Shown: positions 1 through 7,808 of the stretch, piece after piece | How the letters are laid out: each line of letters begins with the position of its first letter | Numbering within the stretch: the first letter of the stretch is position 1 | DNA from: Paenibacillus vietnamensis | GTDB lineage: Bacteria; Bacillota; Bacilli; Paenibacillales; Paenibacillaceae | DNA: 64,000 nucleotides | Assembly (NCBI RefSeq): GCF_020169515.1 | Contig: NZ_JAHMHW010000003.1 | Coordinates: 186,001 to 250,000 of the forward strand | Direction of reading: 5' to 3' | Notes under the pieces: model-generated | The model's input: the letters and a program-made list of their open reading frames with translations, nothing else | Database searches by the model: none | What the model was told of the DNA's origin: nothing | Translations under genes and position numbers: made by a program

Positions 1-2
1 AG

Positions 3-929
3 GAACACTGGGCTTTTGAAGAGCTGGACAACTTCGTTAATGCGGATTTGCTGCGGGGTTATCAGGATGCCGAAGGAAACGTGTGGATTAAACCGAACAA
101 TTCCATCAGCCGTGCGGAATTCGTATCGATTTTGGTCCGTGCGCTCGGCTTGACCAGCACAGAGGCAGGCAAAACGTTCGCGGACGTTGAAACAGGCAAA
201 TGGTATGCCGATCCGATCCGTATTGCCAGCTCCCTGGGCATCGTCAACGGAATCAGCGACACCAAATTCGGACCGAACACTCTCATTTCACGCGGCGAAA
301 TCGCCACGATGGTTGTGAGAGCATTCGAATCTTCCATTACTTTTGAAGGCGAAATCAAAGAGTTCTCGGACGTTCCCGATTATTTTGCCAAGCCGTTCAT
401 TTTAAAAGCCAGCCAGGCCGGCATCGTCCGCGGTGCAACCGCAACGGAGTTTAAGCCGTACGACAACGCCAAACGGGCAGAAGCCGTTGTCATGCTGCAG
501 CGCGCGCTGGATCTGCAAAAGGTTGCGCTGCCTGAAGACGCCGCATTAACCTCGGTCATTTCTGAGGCGGAAGCGAACGATTTTCAAATTTTCAAAGACA
601 AAACGTATGACCAGTTCCACGACGCGCATGACAAGTACTTTACCGGATACTATTTGTCGACAAGCTACTCCCTGACGGAGCAGCTGCTGGAGATGATCGA
701 CGAGGGCGTTTCGATCGAAGTGGAGAAAGTGAGTGACCAGGCTTTGACGGTTGTGGAAAAATCGGACCGTTTCGCAGTCGTTGAATCGACAGGCGGAAGC
801 TACACGACTACGACGAACTTCGAAAATGAAACGACGAAGGAAACCGTCCATTCCGACGGCATCTACTACTTAAAGAAAATGGAAGATGGCAGCTGGAAAG
901 TTTATATGTACTATTCTTTTGAGGAATAA
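3..929 (+). CDS. S-layer homology (SLH) domain protein, 5' end outside window
   Basis: The reading frame is already open at base 3, so the N-terminus lies outside the window. The visible part has three SLH repeats. The first begins at base 6 with HWAFEELDNF and continues through ISRAEFVSILVRALGL. The second starts at FADVETGKWYADPI and the third at FSDVPDYFAKPF. Three SLH repeats normally fold as a pseudo-trimer that binds pyruvylated secondary cell-wall polymer, so the protein is probably anchored on the cell surface. The last 130 residues are not SLH and are rich in charged and aromatic residues (EEAND, YYLSTSYS, ending KVYMYYSFEE). They resemble a small alpha/beta domain that I cannot name. 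An internal TTG at 48 is not the real start because the first SLH repeat extends upstream of it. Confidence 0.88.
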   Translation, partial: EHWAFEELDNFVNADLLRGYQDAEGNVWIKPNNSISRAEFVSILVRALGLTSTEAGKTFADVETGKWYADPIRIASSLGIVNGISDTKFGPNTLISRGEIATMVVRAFESSITFEGEIKEFSDVPDYFAKPFILKASQAGIVRGATATEFKPYDNAKRAEAVVMLQRALDLQKVALPEDAALTSVISEAEANDFQIFKDKTYDQFHDAHDKYFTGYYLSTSYSLTEQLLEMIDEGVSIEVEKVSDQALTVVEKSDRFAVVESTGGSYTTTTNFENETTKETVHSDGIYYLKKMEDGSWKVYMYYSFEE

Positions 930-954
930 TGGCAGTTTATTAGTCTAAGAGATG

Positions 955-1006
955 GAGCTGTCTCCGGAGGAGGTCATGATTTGACCGCGGAGGCAGCTCT
1001 GTTTTT
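955..1006 (+). terminator. Rho-independent terminator of the SLH gene
   Basis: An imperfect stem, GAGCTGTCTCCG pairing with CGGAGGCAGCTC, closes a loop of about 20 bases and is followed by GTTTTT. It lies 26 bases after the SLH stop codon. Confidence 0.85.
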
Positions 1007-1066
1007 ATGTGATCCCGTCCGTCTTTTTAGAAACCAACCCCTCGTTCCGCTCTAACCCCGCCTCCT

Positions 1067-1120
1067 GACCGTTAGCCGCCGACACTTGCTGCTCAGACGT
1101 TCTAAAAGTCGATTATGTCC
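1067..1120. repeat. Dispersed intergenic repeat, copy 1 (pairs with 9286-9339)
   Basis: By eye 43 of 54 positions match the stretch at 9286-9339, including the exact block GACACTTGCTGCT and the end TTATGTCC. Weaker similarity continues about 40 bases upstream (AGAAA..C followed by a C-rich stretch). Neither copy has a credible reading frame. The 1007-1195 space otherwise shows no gene. Confidence 0.6.
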
Positions 1121-1195
1121 GAAATACCACGTGGACGGGTACAGCCAGGCGCAAGCTGTTCTATCCTTTAACACGAGCAACACGAGCTGCACGAG

Positions 1196-1233
1196 AAAAA
1201 GGGACCTCCATCACATGTCATGGAGATCCCTCT
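1196..1233 (-). terminator. Terminator of the DUF3243 gene
   Basis: On the minus strand GGGATCTCCAT pairs with ATGGAGGTCCC (one bulge) across a short loop, followed by TTTTT. It sits about 30 bases past the stop of the gene at 1262-1606. Confidence 0.85.
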
Positions 1234-1261
1234 TTCCGTTATGCGGCAATTCCTTATCCGC

Positions 1262-1606
1262 TTATCCGCTTGTTCGAGCCAGCTTCACCAGCAAGTGGGA
1301 CAGCGCATGCTGCTCTTCCTCGGTGCCGGCGTTCCACAGCTCCTGAAGCAGCATTTCCTCCCGATTGCGCGGCTCCTCATGTTTGGCCAGGTATCCGGCA
1401 ACCTTTTGAGCCAAATAAGCGAGCTGCTCCTCGTTAAGCCCCAAATGCTCGGCCATCTCGATCCGCTTCGCCAAATAACTTCTGAACGCATCGAAGTTTT
1501 GCAAAATTTCGTCCTTTTTCTCCGGATTCATACGGTCCAGCGACTGCTCGATCTGATCGGGCTCCACTTCCCGGTCTTTATCCACTACGTGATTAGATTC
1601 CGTCAT
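1262..1606 (-). CDS. DUF3243 family protein (YmfJ-like)
   Basis: A 114-residue acidic, all-helical protein. The segment FRSYLAKRIEMAEHLGL, then AYLAQKVAGYLA, then PRNREEMLLQELWNAG and EEQHALSHLLVKLA matches the DUF3243 family. B. subtilis YmfJ is a member, and no biochemical function is established. The ATG is preceded by GAGGAGGACATGAG, which supports this start. The first 30 residues are a charged extension beyond the core family. It is monocistronic, with its own terminator downstream. The family call is firm and the role is unknown. Confidence 0.85.
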   Translation of the reverse strand: MTESNHVVDKDREVEPDQIEQSLDRMNPEKKDEILQNFDAFRSYLAKRIEMAEHLGLNEEQLAYLAQKVAGYLAKHEEPRNREEMLLQELWNAGTEEEQHALSHLLVKLARTSG

Positions 1607-1693
1607 CTCATGTCCTCCTCGTATTGGAATGGGTTACCTGCTAATCATTTACCCTCTCCTGCTACGGGCCAAACATTTGAAGCACCTTTAATT

Positions 1694-2902
1694 CTATGAA
1701 CTGTACGCGTGTTCGGGCTTCCTTCTGGCAAGGAAAAAGTATGCCAGCATCGCTGCTGCGCTTGTCAATAAAATAATGACGCCTAACGGAACGGCAGTAT
1801 CTTCGCCCGCAATGCCGACCAGCGGAGAGACGACCGCTCCGAGCAAGAAAGGAATGACGCCAAGCAGCGCCGCGGCGCTGCCCGCCATATGCCCCTGGCT
1901 CTCCATGGCAAGCGGGAATGCTGCCGTTGATGTAATGCCGATTGCCGCTACGAAGACAAACAACGGAATCACCAATGCGAAAAGCGGACCATGGGCGAGG
2001 GCCACCATCAAGACTGTGATACTTGCCAAACAGGCAAGTCCCAGGCCAAACAAGAGAAAGGTGTGTTCGGATACGCGATGCGACATCCGTCCGACCAGCT
2101 GGGAGCCGATGATCAGGCTGATACCGTTCGATCCGAACAAAAGAGCGAATACGGTCGGCGAGGCCCCGTAAATATTTTGATAAATAAAAGGGGTTCCCGA
2201 TACATACGCGAATACCCCTGCGATCATGATCCCCTGTGCCAGCATGTAGCCGAGAAACTGGCGGTCTTGCAAGAGCATTCCGTAATTCCGCAGCTGCTCC
2301 ACGAAGTTGCTCGGTCTGCGCCGATCGGATGGCAGTGTCTCCTGCAATCTCCATTTTGTCATCGTTAACAGGTAGATGCCGAGCAGTGCCAGCGCTATAA
2401 ATACGCCGACCCAGCTAGTGAAAGAAAGAACCCCGCTGCCGGTAACCGGCGCCACGAGCGGACCCAAATTACCGACAAGCAAGAGCAGCGAGAAAAATTT
2501 AGTGAGCTCGTGTCCGCTGTACAGGTCCCGTGCGATCGCCCGGGAAATGACAATACCCGCCGAAGCGGCAAACCCCTGCACGAATCGGAATGCGATCAAC
2601 ATCCAGATATTAGGCGAAAAGGCACAAGCTAACGAGACGGCGACATACACGGCCATAGAAATAAGCAGCGGATAACGTCTCCCGTAGACGTCGCTCAGCG
2701 AACCCATGACGAGCTGGCCGGTTCCGAGTCCGAGTAAGCAAGCGGTCAGGCTGAGCTGCACGAGCGAGGCCGACGTCTCGAATTGCTTCACAATCTCCGG
2801 AAACGCCGGTAAATACATATCGATCGTAAACGGCCCGAGTGTCGAAAATAAACCGAGGAGCAAAGCCAGTCTAAAAACATGCTGATTGTTCTTGTTGGTC
2901 AT
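1694..2902 (-). CDS. Bcr/CflA-family multidrug efflux MFS transporter
   Basis: The protein has 402 residues and about 12 hydrophobic segments. The N-terminal motif GPFTIDMYLPAFPEI is characteristic of the Bcr/CflA subfamily of drug:H+ antiporters. MFS motif A is visible as GSLSDVYGRRYPLL in the loop between TM2 and TM3, and motif C-like glycines occur in TM5 (LGPLVAPVTGSGVLSF). The expected role is proton-driven export of drugs such as bicyclomycin or chloramphenicol, but the substrate cannot be read from sequence. The start ATG follows AGGAGATTATTTTTATC. It is probably transcribed alone, and no regulator is adjacent. Confidence 0.9.
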   Translation of the reverse strand: MTNKNNQHVFRLALLLGLFSTLGPFTIDMYLPAFPEIVKQFETSASLVQLSLTACLLGLGTGQLVMGSLSDVYGRRYPLLISMAVYVAVSLACAFSPNIWMLIAFRFVQGFAASAGIVISRAIARDLYSGHELTKFFSLLLLVGNLGPLVAPVTGSGVLSFTSWVGVFIALALLGIYLLTMTKWRLQETLPSDRRRPSNFVEQLRNYGMLLQDRQFLGYMLAQGIMIAGVFAYVSGTPFIYQNIYGASPTVFALLFGSNGISLIIGSQLVGRMSHRVSEHTFLLFGLGLACLASITVLMVALAHGPLFALVIPLFVFVAAIGITSTAAFPLAMESQGHMAGSAAALLGVIPFLLGAVVSPLVGIAGEDTAVPLGVIILLTSAAAMLAYFFLARRKPEHAYSS

Positions 2903-3085
2903 GATAAAAATAATCTCCTATTCTTCTTCCAAATCCAAAATCTATAATCTCTATTTATCGCTTTCGAATATGCACAAAAACCGGAATCCGGCTTGTACGT
3001 TCCGAAGCAAGAGTCTGTTTTTCATCCTATCATAACTGTATATATTTCGGCAACAGTATGCGATCGAATCAAGCGTAAATTTATT

Positions 3086-3847
3086 TTAAAGATCCAGCGC
3101 ATTATTATCCGAAAACAAATCCGGATTGTCCCTGAGCATTTCAGTAATCACTTTCGCCAACGCCGCCGCATCACAAACCCTTACAACAGCATCTCCGAGC
3201 TGCCCTTTATACATCGCACCGTTTCTTTCAAGGACCTCATCAACTTTCCAAAAATGTTCCGACCACGACAACCCATAATGCCTGCGGGAAGGTACATGGA
3301 TTTCCGTTCCATCGGGTAAAACCGTGAAAAGCTGCTCATGGCCATCCGTCAGCCTGCCCGGTATGTCTACCCATTCTTCTACTCCATGGATATAAGTGTT
3401 GCGCCTTAAATCTACTCCGATTAACAAGATCGTCGCTTTGCGGTCAAGCAGCTTTCCCCACGCGGAACCTCTGGCACAAGGCGTGTCAAATCGATGATCG
3501 TCGCAAGTAAACTCTTTCGCATCCCGTCCAAAAGCCGCCACCGAATGGGTGGGATGCAGCGAGCGAATCACACCGGGCCGTTTCCGGAAAAGTTCCGGCA
3601 AAATCCCAACGCAGGAAGGTGAATGATCAAGAAAAAATCTCGGATGATCTGCATTAATGTAGGACCATGTATGGGTAGGGAAAACCAGCAGTCCATCCTT
3701 CATATAGTTAGTAAAAACGTCTATGACCGTTTCCGCGCCACCCTCGACAAGCCCCATACTTTTCATCGAAGAATGGACCAGCAGTGTCCCATCGCGGTCA
3801 ATTCCCAGCAGCTCTAATTGTTTCATTAAACTCTCTTTCGTGTGCAT
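3086..3847 (-). CDS. AAC(3)-family antibiotic N-acetyltransferase (YokD-like)
   Basis: A 253-residue member of the aminoglycoside 3-N-acetyltransferase fold family. It shows the N-terminal signature LLVHSSMKSMGLVEGG, then FPTHTWSYIN, and the catalytic-region signature RSLHPTHSVAAFG with the conserved His, followed by CARGSAWGKLLDRKATILLIGV. Family enzymes use acetyl-CoA. True AAC(3) members confer aminoglycoside resistance, while YokD-like members have poorly defined substrates. I chose the ATG at 3847 because GGGGGGAAG lies just upstream of it; an in-frame ATG 21 bases earlier has no good ribosome binding site. Resistance function is not established by sequence alone. Confidence 0.85.
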   Translation of the reverse strand: MHTKESLMKQLELLGIDRDGTLLVHSSMKSMGLVEGGAETVIDVFTNYMKDGLLVFPTHTWSYINADHPRFFLDHSPSCVGILPELFRKRPGVIRSLHPTHSVAAFGRDAKEFTCDDHRFDTPCARGSAWGKLLDRKATILLIGVDLRRNTYIHGVEEWVDIPGRLTDGHEQLFTVLPDGTEIHVPSRRHYGLSWSEHFWKVDEVLERNGAMYKGQLGDAVVRVCDAAALAKVITEMLRDNPDLFSDNNALDL

Positions 3848-3876
3848 TCTCTTCCCCCCGGTTGCCATAAATCGTT

Positions 3877-3905
3877 GAATGCCGCAGGCTGCGCCTGCGG
3901 CATTC
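3877..3905. repeat. Perfect 13-bp inverted repeat
   Basis: GAATGCCGCAGGC and its exact complement are separated by TGC. It lies between the Cse60-like gene and the acetyltransferase gene, both on the minus strand. There is no T-tract, so it is either a T-less terminator or a transcript-stabilising or regulatory hairpin. Confidence 0.7.
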
Positions 3906-3925
3906 CGGTGTAAAGCCGGAGCAAA

Positions 3926-4114
3926 CTATTCGCTCGTTCTGTACACGACCAGAATCGAACTCCTCTGCTGTCCCGTGCCGTTCAAAGTCGCCTTCATGAC
4001 CGATCCATAACAAATATTAACGACTTGACTCTCATCAAGCGTTTCCAGAAACTGATTGACCTTTTTCTCAGCAAAGGAATTATCCGAGTCAATAAATTCT
4101 TTCACTTGAATCAT
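3926..4114 (-). CDS. Cse60-like sporulation-associated small protein
   Basis: The protein has 62 residues: MIQVKEF at the start, the central block LDESQVVNICYGSV, and the end SSILVVYRTSE. This layout matches the Cse60 family; B. subtilis Cse60 is a small sigma-E-controlled protein of unknown function. The ATG at 4114 follows GGAGGGTAATCGG, so a longer in-frame extension starting at 4222 is not used. It begins 4 bases after the stop of the Gre-like gene, so the two are co-transcribed. The family call is good. The role in sporulation is known only by analogy. Confidence 0.75.
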   Translation of the reverse strand: MIQVKEFIDSDNSFAEKKVNQFLETLDESQVVNICYGSVMKATLNGTGQQRSSILVVYRTSE

Positions 4115-4118
4115 CCGA

Positions 4119-4544
4119 TTACCCTCCATATTCAATATCTTCAATATTAATTTTAGTAACGCCCAAAGGTAAATCGAGTTCATGGCTCTGCATGACCTTC
4201 GACAGCAGTAATTTTCTCCCAATCGGGGAAAGAAACGAAATCCGGTTCAACTCGGGCTGCGCTTCATTCGGAAAGACAACCGTATAGGTCTCACAGGAGC
4301 CGTCGTCCTCGTAACGAAGCTTCACCTGACTTCCGATCAGAACGGTTGAGTGAATCGTTGTCTCATTAAAGTCCGAAACGATGTGCTCGAGCTCCTTGCA
4401 ATAGGACGTCAGCAGCCGGTCCAGATCGGCTCTCTCTTTACTTTTATCGTCGAAATACGGTTTCAGGAACTTGGCTTTCTCATCGTCAAAGTAAACGAGC
4501 TGGTTGATCAGCTGTGTCTTACAATCCATTAATCTACGGTTCAT
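4119..4544 (-). CDS. GreA/GreB-type transcription factor (short form)
   Basis: A 141-residue protein. Residues about 1-65 form a charged helical region (KEKAKFLKPYF-like heptads, DRLLTSYCKELEHIV). Residues about 68-141 match the FKBP-like GreA/GreB C-terminal domain: VLIGSQVKLRYEDDG, then LSPIGRKLLLSKV and ending near LPLGVTKINIEDIEYGG. GreA proper is about 157 residues with a longer coiled-coil. This form is closer in size to Rnk/Gfh-type proteins that enter the RNA polymerase secondary channel, so anti-pausing or anti-Gre activity are both possible. The ATG follows GGGGGGGAGATCTACT. It overlaps the preceding leader ORF by 11 bases. Confidence 0.75.
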   Translation of the reverse strand: MNRRLMDCKTQLINQLVYFDDEKAKFLKPYFDDKSKERADLDRLLTSYCKELEHIVSDFNETTIHSTVLIGSQVKLRYEDDGSCETYTVVFPNEAQPELNRISFLSPIGRKLLLSKVMQSHELDLPLGVTKINIEDIEYGG

Positions 4545-4602
4545 AGTAGATCTCCCCCCCGGTACGCTGCACGCTTCCAACATTATTTCTTAACCATTGC
4601 AT
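4534..4602 (-). CDS. 22-codon leader ORF upstream of the Gre-like gene
   Basis: Reading the minus strand from 4602 gives ATG, 21 further codons and TAG, encoding MQWLRNNVGS...IYYEP. The ribosome binding site AGGAGGG lies 7 bases before the ATG, the best of the local set. The stop falls 11 bases inside the Gre-like gene, whose ATG at 4544 overlaps the peptide's TAC-TAT codons. This arrangement suggests translational coupling or a regulatory leader peptide rather than chance. I recognise no family. Confidence 0.55.
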   Translation of the reverse strand: MQWLRNNVGSVQRTGGEIYYEP

Positions 4603-4626
4603 TGTGAATCCCTCCTATAGAAATAG

Positions 4627-4649
4627 AGGCCTCCGGTTGAAGGAGGCCT
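4627..4649 (-). other. 5'-leader hairpin
   Basis: AGGCCTCC and GGAGGCCT form an 8-bp perfect stem with a 7-base loop in the minus-strand leader, immediately after the predicted promoter and upstream of the leader ORF. With only a short T stretch after it, it could be a 5' stabilising stem or an early attenuator. Confidence 0.55.
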
Positions 4650-4656
4650 TTCAGGT

Positions 4657-4685
4657 ATAATAACAAATATTGTTTCCGTTTCCAA
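4657..4685 (-). promoter_or_regulatory. Sigma-A-like promoter of the leader-ORF / Gre / Cse60 operon
   Basis: On the minus strand TTGGAA is followed after exactly 17 bases by TATTAT. Transcription would start near 4650, right at the leader hairpin. The rest of the 4603-4867 space shows no gene. Confidence 0.45.
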
Positions 4686-4867
4686 TATGGAAAATTGCAG
4701 GAATGCCCTTCGCTTACTCCCCCGGCCGCCATCGGCCTCATCACCGTTCAGCACCCGTAGGCTCAAAGAACCATTAGTCCTACTCTGATAGATTAGGTAT
4801 ATACAAACAACAAAGCCAGTGGTTATAATGAAATTTCGCGAGGAAAATTTTGGATGGGTGGTTGAAC

Positions 4868-5203
4868 ATGCAGTACGTTACGATTCTGGTATCCGTCCTG
4901 CTTGGCGCATGCGCGCAAGTGTTATTGAAGCTGGGCACGATAAAGGCCGGATCCTTTGCTCTACTTAAACTTTTTACCAATCCCTATACGCTTGGCGGGC
5001 TCGTGCTGTACGGGTTATCCGCTCTGCTGTGGATCGTCGCCTTATCCAAGGTTCAGCTCTCGTATGCTTATCCGATGGTTTCGCTTGGGTACGTGATCGT
5101 GTTCGGGCTTTCTTATTGGATTTTCGATGAACCGATCAGCCTGCTGCGAGCCGGAGGGCTCGTCTTGATCGTACTCGGCGTGCTGATGATCGCAAAATCA
5201 TAG
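4868..5203 (+). CDS. Small EamA/SMR-type membrane transporter (ArnE-like)
   Basis: The protein has 111 residues and four hydrophobic helices, with the SMR/ArnE-like opening VTILVSVLLGACAQVLLKLG and the C-terminal helix LRAGGLVLIVLGVLMIAKS. The Glu of classical drug SMR transporters in TM1 is absent; the helix has ACAQ instead. That fits the lipid-linked-sugar flippase branch (ArnE/ArnF) better than the EmrE branch. The ATG at 4868 is used because GGATGGGTGG lies upstream. It is the first gene of an operon with a polyprenyl-phosphate phosphoribosyltransferase, so it may move polyprenyl-phosphate-pentose across the membrane (inference). Confidence 0.78.
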   Translation: MQYVTILVSVLLGACAQVLLKLGTIKAGSFALLKLFTNPYTLGGLVLYGLSALLWIVALSKVQLSYAYPMVSLGYVIVFGLSYWIFDEPISLLRAGGLVLIVLGVLMIAKS

Positions 5204-5218
5204 TAAAGGGTGGTTAAC

Positions 5219-6115
5219 TTGCAAATTTCAAAGCTGGAAAGAGAAAGGGCGAACCCTGCCGCGGCACTTCTCGAGCAGCTCCGCCCCAAGCAATGGACCA
5301 AAAACGTACTGTTGTTTGCCGCACTGCTCTTTTCTTTGAAAAATGCCACTTGGGAGCTCATCGGCCTCACCTTCGCAGGCTTTTGCCTGTTCTGCTTCGT
5401 GTCGTCCTCCGTTTATATTTTGAACGACTATATGGACATTGAAGCGGACCGCAATCACCCGGCGAAGCGCTACCGCCCGATGGCATCCGGAGCGCTGAAC
5501 CCGTCGCTCGCTTTAGCGTTCGGAGCGTTTCTGCTTCTTTTTTCGCTGGGCGCCGGCTATTACATCGATTATTTATTTGGCATTTTGCTTAGCGTTTATT
5601 TCCTGCTCAACCTCGCGTACAGCCTTAAGCTCAAGCATGTCGTCATTCTGGACGTCATGACGATCGCCGCAGGCTTCGTGCTGCGCGCGATCGGCGGCGG
5701 CATTCTGATAGACGTGCCTTTCACCCCGTGGTTTCTGATCTGCACGATGCTTCTATCCTTGTTTTTGGCCATCGGCAAAAGATGGCACGAATACAAGCTG
5801 GCCGAGCTGAACGGCTCCGCTCACCGTAAAGTGCTTGCCTACTACAACGCGGCTTTGCTCGGGCAAATGAGCAGCATCGTCACGACGGCAACTATCATCA
5901 GTTATGCGCTGTTCACGTTCACCTCGGGGAGGACGATTCACCTCATGTGGACCATTCCGTTTGTCCTATACGGCATTTTCCGCTATCAGTACCTGATTTA
6001 TGTGGAGAACAAAGGGGGAAGCCCGGACAAGCTGCTTTTTGAGGACAAGCCGATTTTGCTGACGGTCGTGCTTTATGCGCTCAGCGTTGTCGCGATTTTA
6101 ACGTATTTCGAATAA
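5219..6115 (+). CDS. UbiA-family polyprenyl-phosphate phosphoribosyltransferase (DPPR synthase-like)
   Basis: A membrane prenyltransferase of about 298 residues. The opening LLEQLRPKQWTKNVLLFAALLFS and the first Asp-rich motif NDYMDIEADRNHPAKRYRP are diagnostic of the decaprenyl-phosphate phosphoribosyltransferase branch (mycobacterial Rv3806c). The second motif region YSLKLKHVVILDV follows. Family enzymes move 5-phosphoribose from PRPP to polyprenyl phosphate. The likely start is TTG 5219, preceded by AAAGGGTGG at good spacing; GTG 5210 overlaps that site and is less likely. In Firmicutes the acceptor would be undecaprenyl phosphate (inference). The adjacent genes supply a phosphatase, a transporter and a GT-C enzyme. 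Confidence 0.87.
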   Translation: MQISKLERERANPAAALLEQLRPKQWTKNVLLFAALLFSLKNATWELIGLTFAGFCLFCFVSSSVYILNDYMDIEADRNHPAKRYRPMASGALNPSLALAFGAFLLLFSLGAGYYIDYLFGILLSVYFLLNLAYSLKLKHVVILDVMTIAAGFVLRAIGGGILIDVPFTPWFLICTMLLSLFLAIGKRWHEYKLAELNGSAHRKVLAYYNAALLGQMSSIVTTATIISYALFTFTSGRTIHLMWTIPFVLYGIFRYQYLIYVENKGGSPDKLLFEDKPILLTVVLYALSVVAILTYFE

Positions 6116-6137
6116 TGGAACAGGGAGATTGTTGTTG

Positions 6138-6548
6138 ATGCTTTACGTTCTTGCGCCTTTTCTCGGATGGTTCTGCTCGGGAATCATCAAATATTTGATC
6201 AATTATTTGCGGTTTGGCGGCAGCGCGGCCAAAAGCCGCATGGGCAACGGAGGTTTTCCGAGCACGCATGCGAGCATTATGAGCACAACGGCCGTTTTGA
6301 TCGGCTGGGAGCAGGGATTTCTGACTCCCATTTTCGGACTTGCCGTTGCCGTCACCTACATCGTTATCATCGACGCAACCGGCTTGCGAAGGCATGTCGG
6401 GTATCATGCGGCTGCGCTCAATAAAAGCGATCCCGGCTTGAAGCTGAGAGAAAGCATGGGCCACACGCGGTTCGAGGCGATCGGAGGCGTCGTGCTCGGC
6501 ATCCTGCTTGGAAGCCTGCTTTACGGAATACATGAATTAATAAAATAG
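6138..6548 (+). CDS. Divergent PAP2 family protein (DUF212, YuiD-like), probable phosphatase
   Basis: A 136-residue, four-helix membrane protein with the DUF212 core GNGGFPSTHASIMST, matching the PSxH element of PAP2 phosphatases. A second conserved region, VVTYIVIIDATGLRRHVGYHAA-like, begins near residue 75 and carries the basic and His residues. The start ATG at 6138 follows GGGAGA; an upstream in-frame TTG is less likely. In the neighbouring pathway a PAP2-type enzyme would dephosphorylate phosphoribosyl-polyprenol, as Rv3807c is proposed to do in mycobacteria. That role is inferred from context, as DUF212 proteins have no settled activity. Confidence 0.85.
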   Translation: MLYVLAPFLGWFCSGIIKYLINYLRFGGSAAKSRMGNGGFPSTHASIMSTTAVLIGWEQGFLTPIFGLAVAVTYIVIIDATGLRRHVGYHAAALNKSDPGLKLRESMGHTRFEAIGGVVLGILLGSLLYGIHELIK

Positions 6549-6558
6549 AGGGATCAAA

Positions 6559-7800
6559 ATGAGAAAATATATCGTTGGCTCCATCCTGCTTCTTTCGCTG
6601 ATTATTCAAATCATGTTTGTTCTCACGGTGCAAACGGTACCTGAATCCGATATGAAGGGCTATGACGAGCGGGCGATGCTGTTCGCGGAGCGGCAGAGCT
6701 TCAGCTACGGAGGCGAATACAACGGATCGACGTACCGCCCTCCGATGTACATTTTGTTTTTGGCCGCCATCTACAAACTATTCGGCCACAGCTATCCAGC
6801 CGTCTATGTCATTCAAGCGATGTTTAGCGTCGCCTGTCTCGCACTCATTTATTTCATAACCGTAAGGCTGTGGAACGGCACGGTCGGTACGATCGCACTC
6901 GTCTTATCCGCTTTGTATGTACCGTTTATCGGTTATTCCGGTATTTTGCTGGCCGAAATTTTGTTTTTATTTTTTCTGCTGGCCTCTTCCTATTGCGCAA
7001 TCCGCGCGATTCAGACGAGATCGATTCCTTTTACAGTATGCTCAGGCGTATTATGCGCTCTGGCAACGATGACGCGGTCGATCAGCCTGCTGCTTCCCGT
7101 CGGCATCGTCATCATGCTTGCCCTTTACTACCGGAAGCAATTGTTTACGAAAGCGGCGATGCTGCGGGTCGGTTTGTTTTTTGCGGCGATGCTGCTGACG
7201 ATCAGTCCGTGGACGATCCGCAATTATGTGGACACGGGAGAATTCGTCCTGATCGACTCCATTTCCGGGCTTAATCTGCTGATCGGGAACAACGAATACG
7301 CAACCGGCTTTTTTACGTTCGACGTTTGGGAGACGGAAGGCTGGAAGGCCGCCCATCAGCCGCAATACAACCTGCCGCAGGCCGATAACGTGATGCGTGA
7401 TTATGCCGTGCAGTGGATTCTTGACAATCCGATCCGTTTCACGGAGCTTACCTACCAAAGAGCGGTTGCCTATTTCACGGTGAATACCGACTGGTTTACG
7501 TCTTCGTACGGGTGGCACCATATTTTGTTTAACAAAATGAATTTCGAGGCGCGCTACCATTCGTTCTTGTTCATTTGCTTCTTTTTGGGGCTGCTGCTTA
7601 TCCGCAAAAAAAGGCCGGAGCTAGTGTTCATGGCCATCGCCGTCCTCTATTTTATCGGGCTTTCTTCGCTGTTCTACATGTCGCCGAGATACCGCCTGCC
7701 CGCGATGCCGTTTATGCTGATTTATTGCGCTTATTCGCTTTATTGGCTGGCTAGCGCCATCAAGGCCAAGTGGGCCTCTTTCCGATCGGCGCGCATTTGA
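6559..7800 (+). CDS. GT-C glycosyltransferase of the GT39/ArnT (PMT_2) type
   Basis: A 413-residue polytopic protein with about 9-11 membrane helices. The first extracytoplasmic loop carries the acidic residues expected for GT-C enzymes (TVPESDMKGYDERA) and ends YRPPMYILFLAAIYKLFG, a typical PMT_2 feature. A late Arg-rich element, YMSPRYRLPAMPF, is also typical. These enzymes take the sugar from a polyprenyl-phosphate donor and add it to an acceptor outside the membrane. It ends the four-gene operon whose other members could make and flip a polyprenyl-phosphate-pentose donor. The acceptor is unknown. The start ATG follows GAGGGATCAAA. Confidence 0.83.
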   Translation: MRKYIVGSILLLSLIIQIMFVLTVQTVPESDMKGYDERAMLFAERQSFSYGGEYNGSTYRPPMYILFLAAIYKLFGHSYPAVYVIQAMFSVACLALIYFITVRLWNGTVGTIALVLSALYVPFIGYSGILLAEILFLFFLLASSYCAIRAIQTRSIPFTVCSGVLCALATMTRSISLLLPVGIVIMLALYYRKQLFTKAAMLRVGLFFAAMLLTISPWTIRNYVDTGEFVLIDSISGLNLLIGNNEYATGFFTFDVWETEGWKAAHQPQYNLPQADNVMRDYAVQWILDNPIRFTELTYQRAVAYFTVNTDWFTSSYGWHHILFNKMNFEARYHSFLFICFFLGLLLIRKKRPELVFMAIAVLYFIGLSSLFYMSPRYRLPAMPFMLIYCAYSLYWLASAIKAKWASFRSARI

Positions 7801-7808
7801 ATGACGTT

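Noticed and set aside
1007..1195. Short plus-strand ORFs of 60-160 codons around 1086-1699
   Set aside because: They run through the terminator and the DUF3243 gene on the other strand and have no ribosome binding site.
3086..3847. Clinical aminoglycoside-resistance gene
   Set aside because: The protein is in the AAC(3) fold family but closer in type to YokD-like members; resistance cannot be claimed without activity data.
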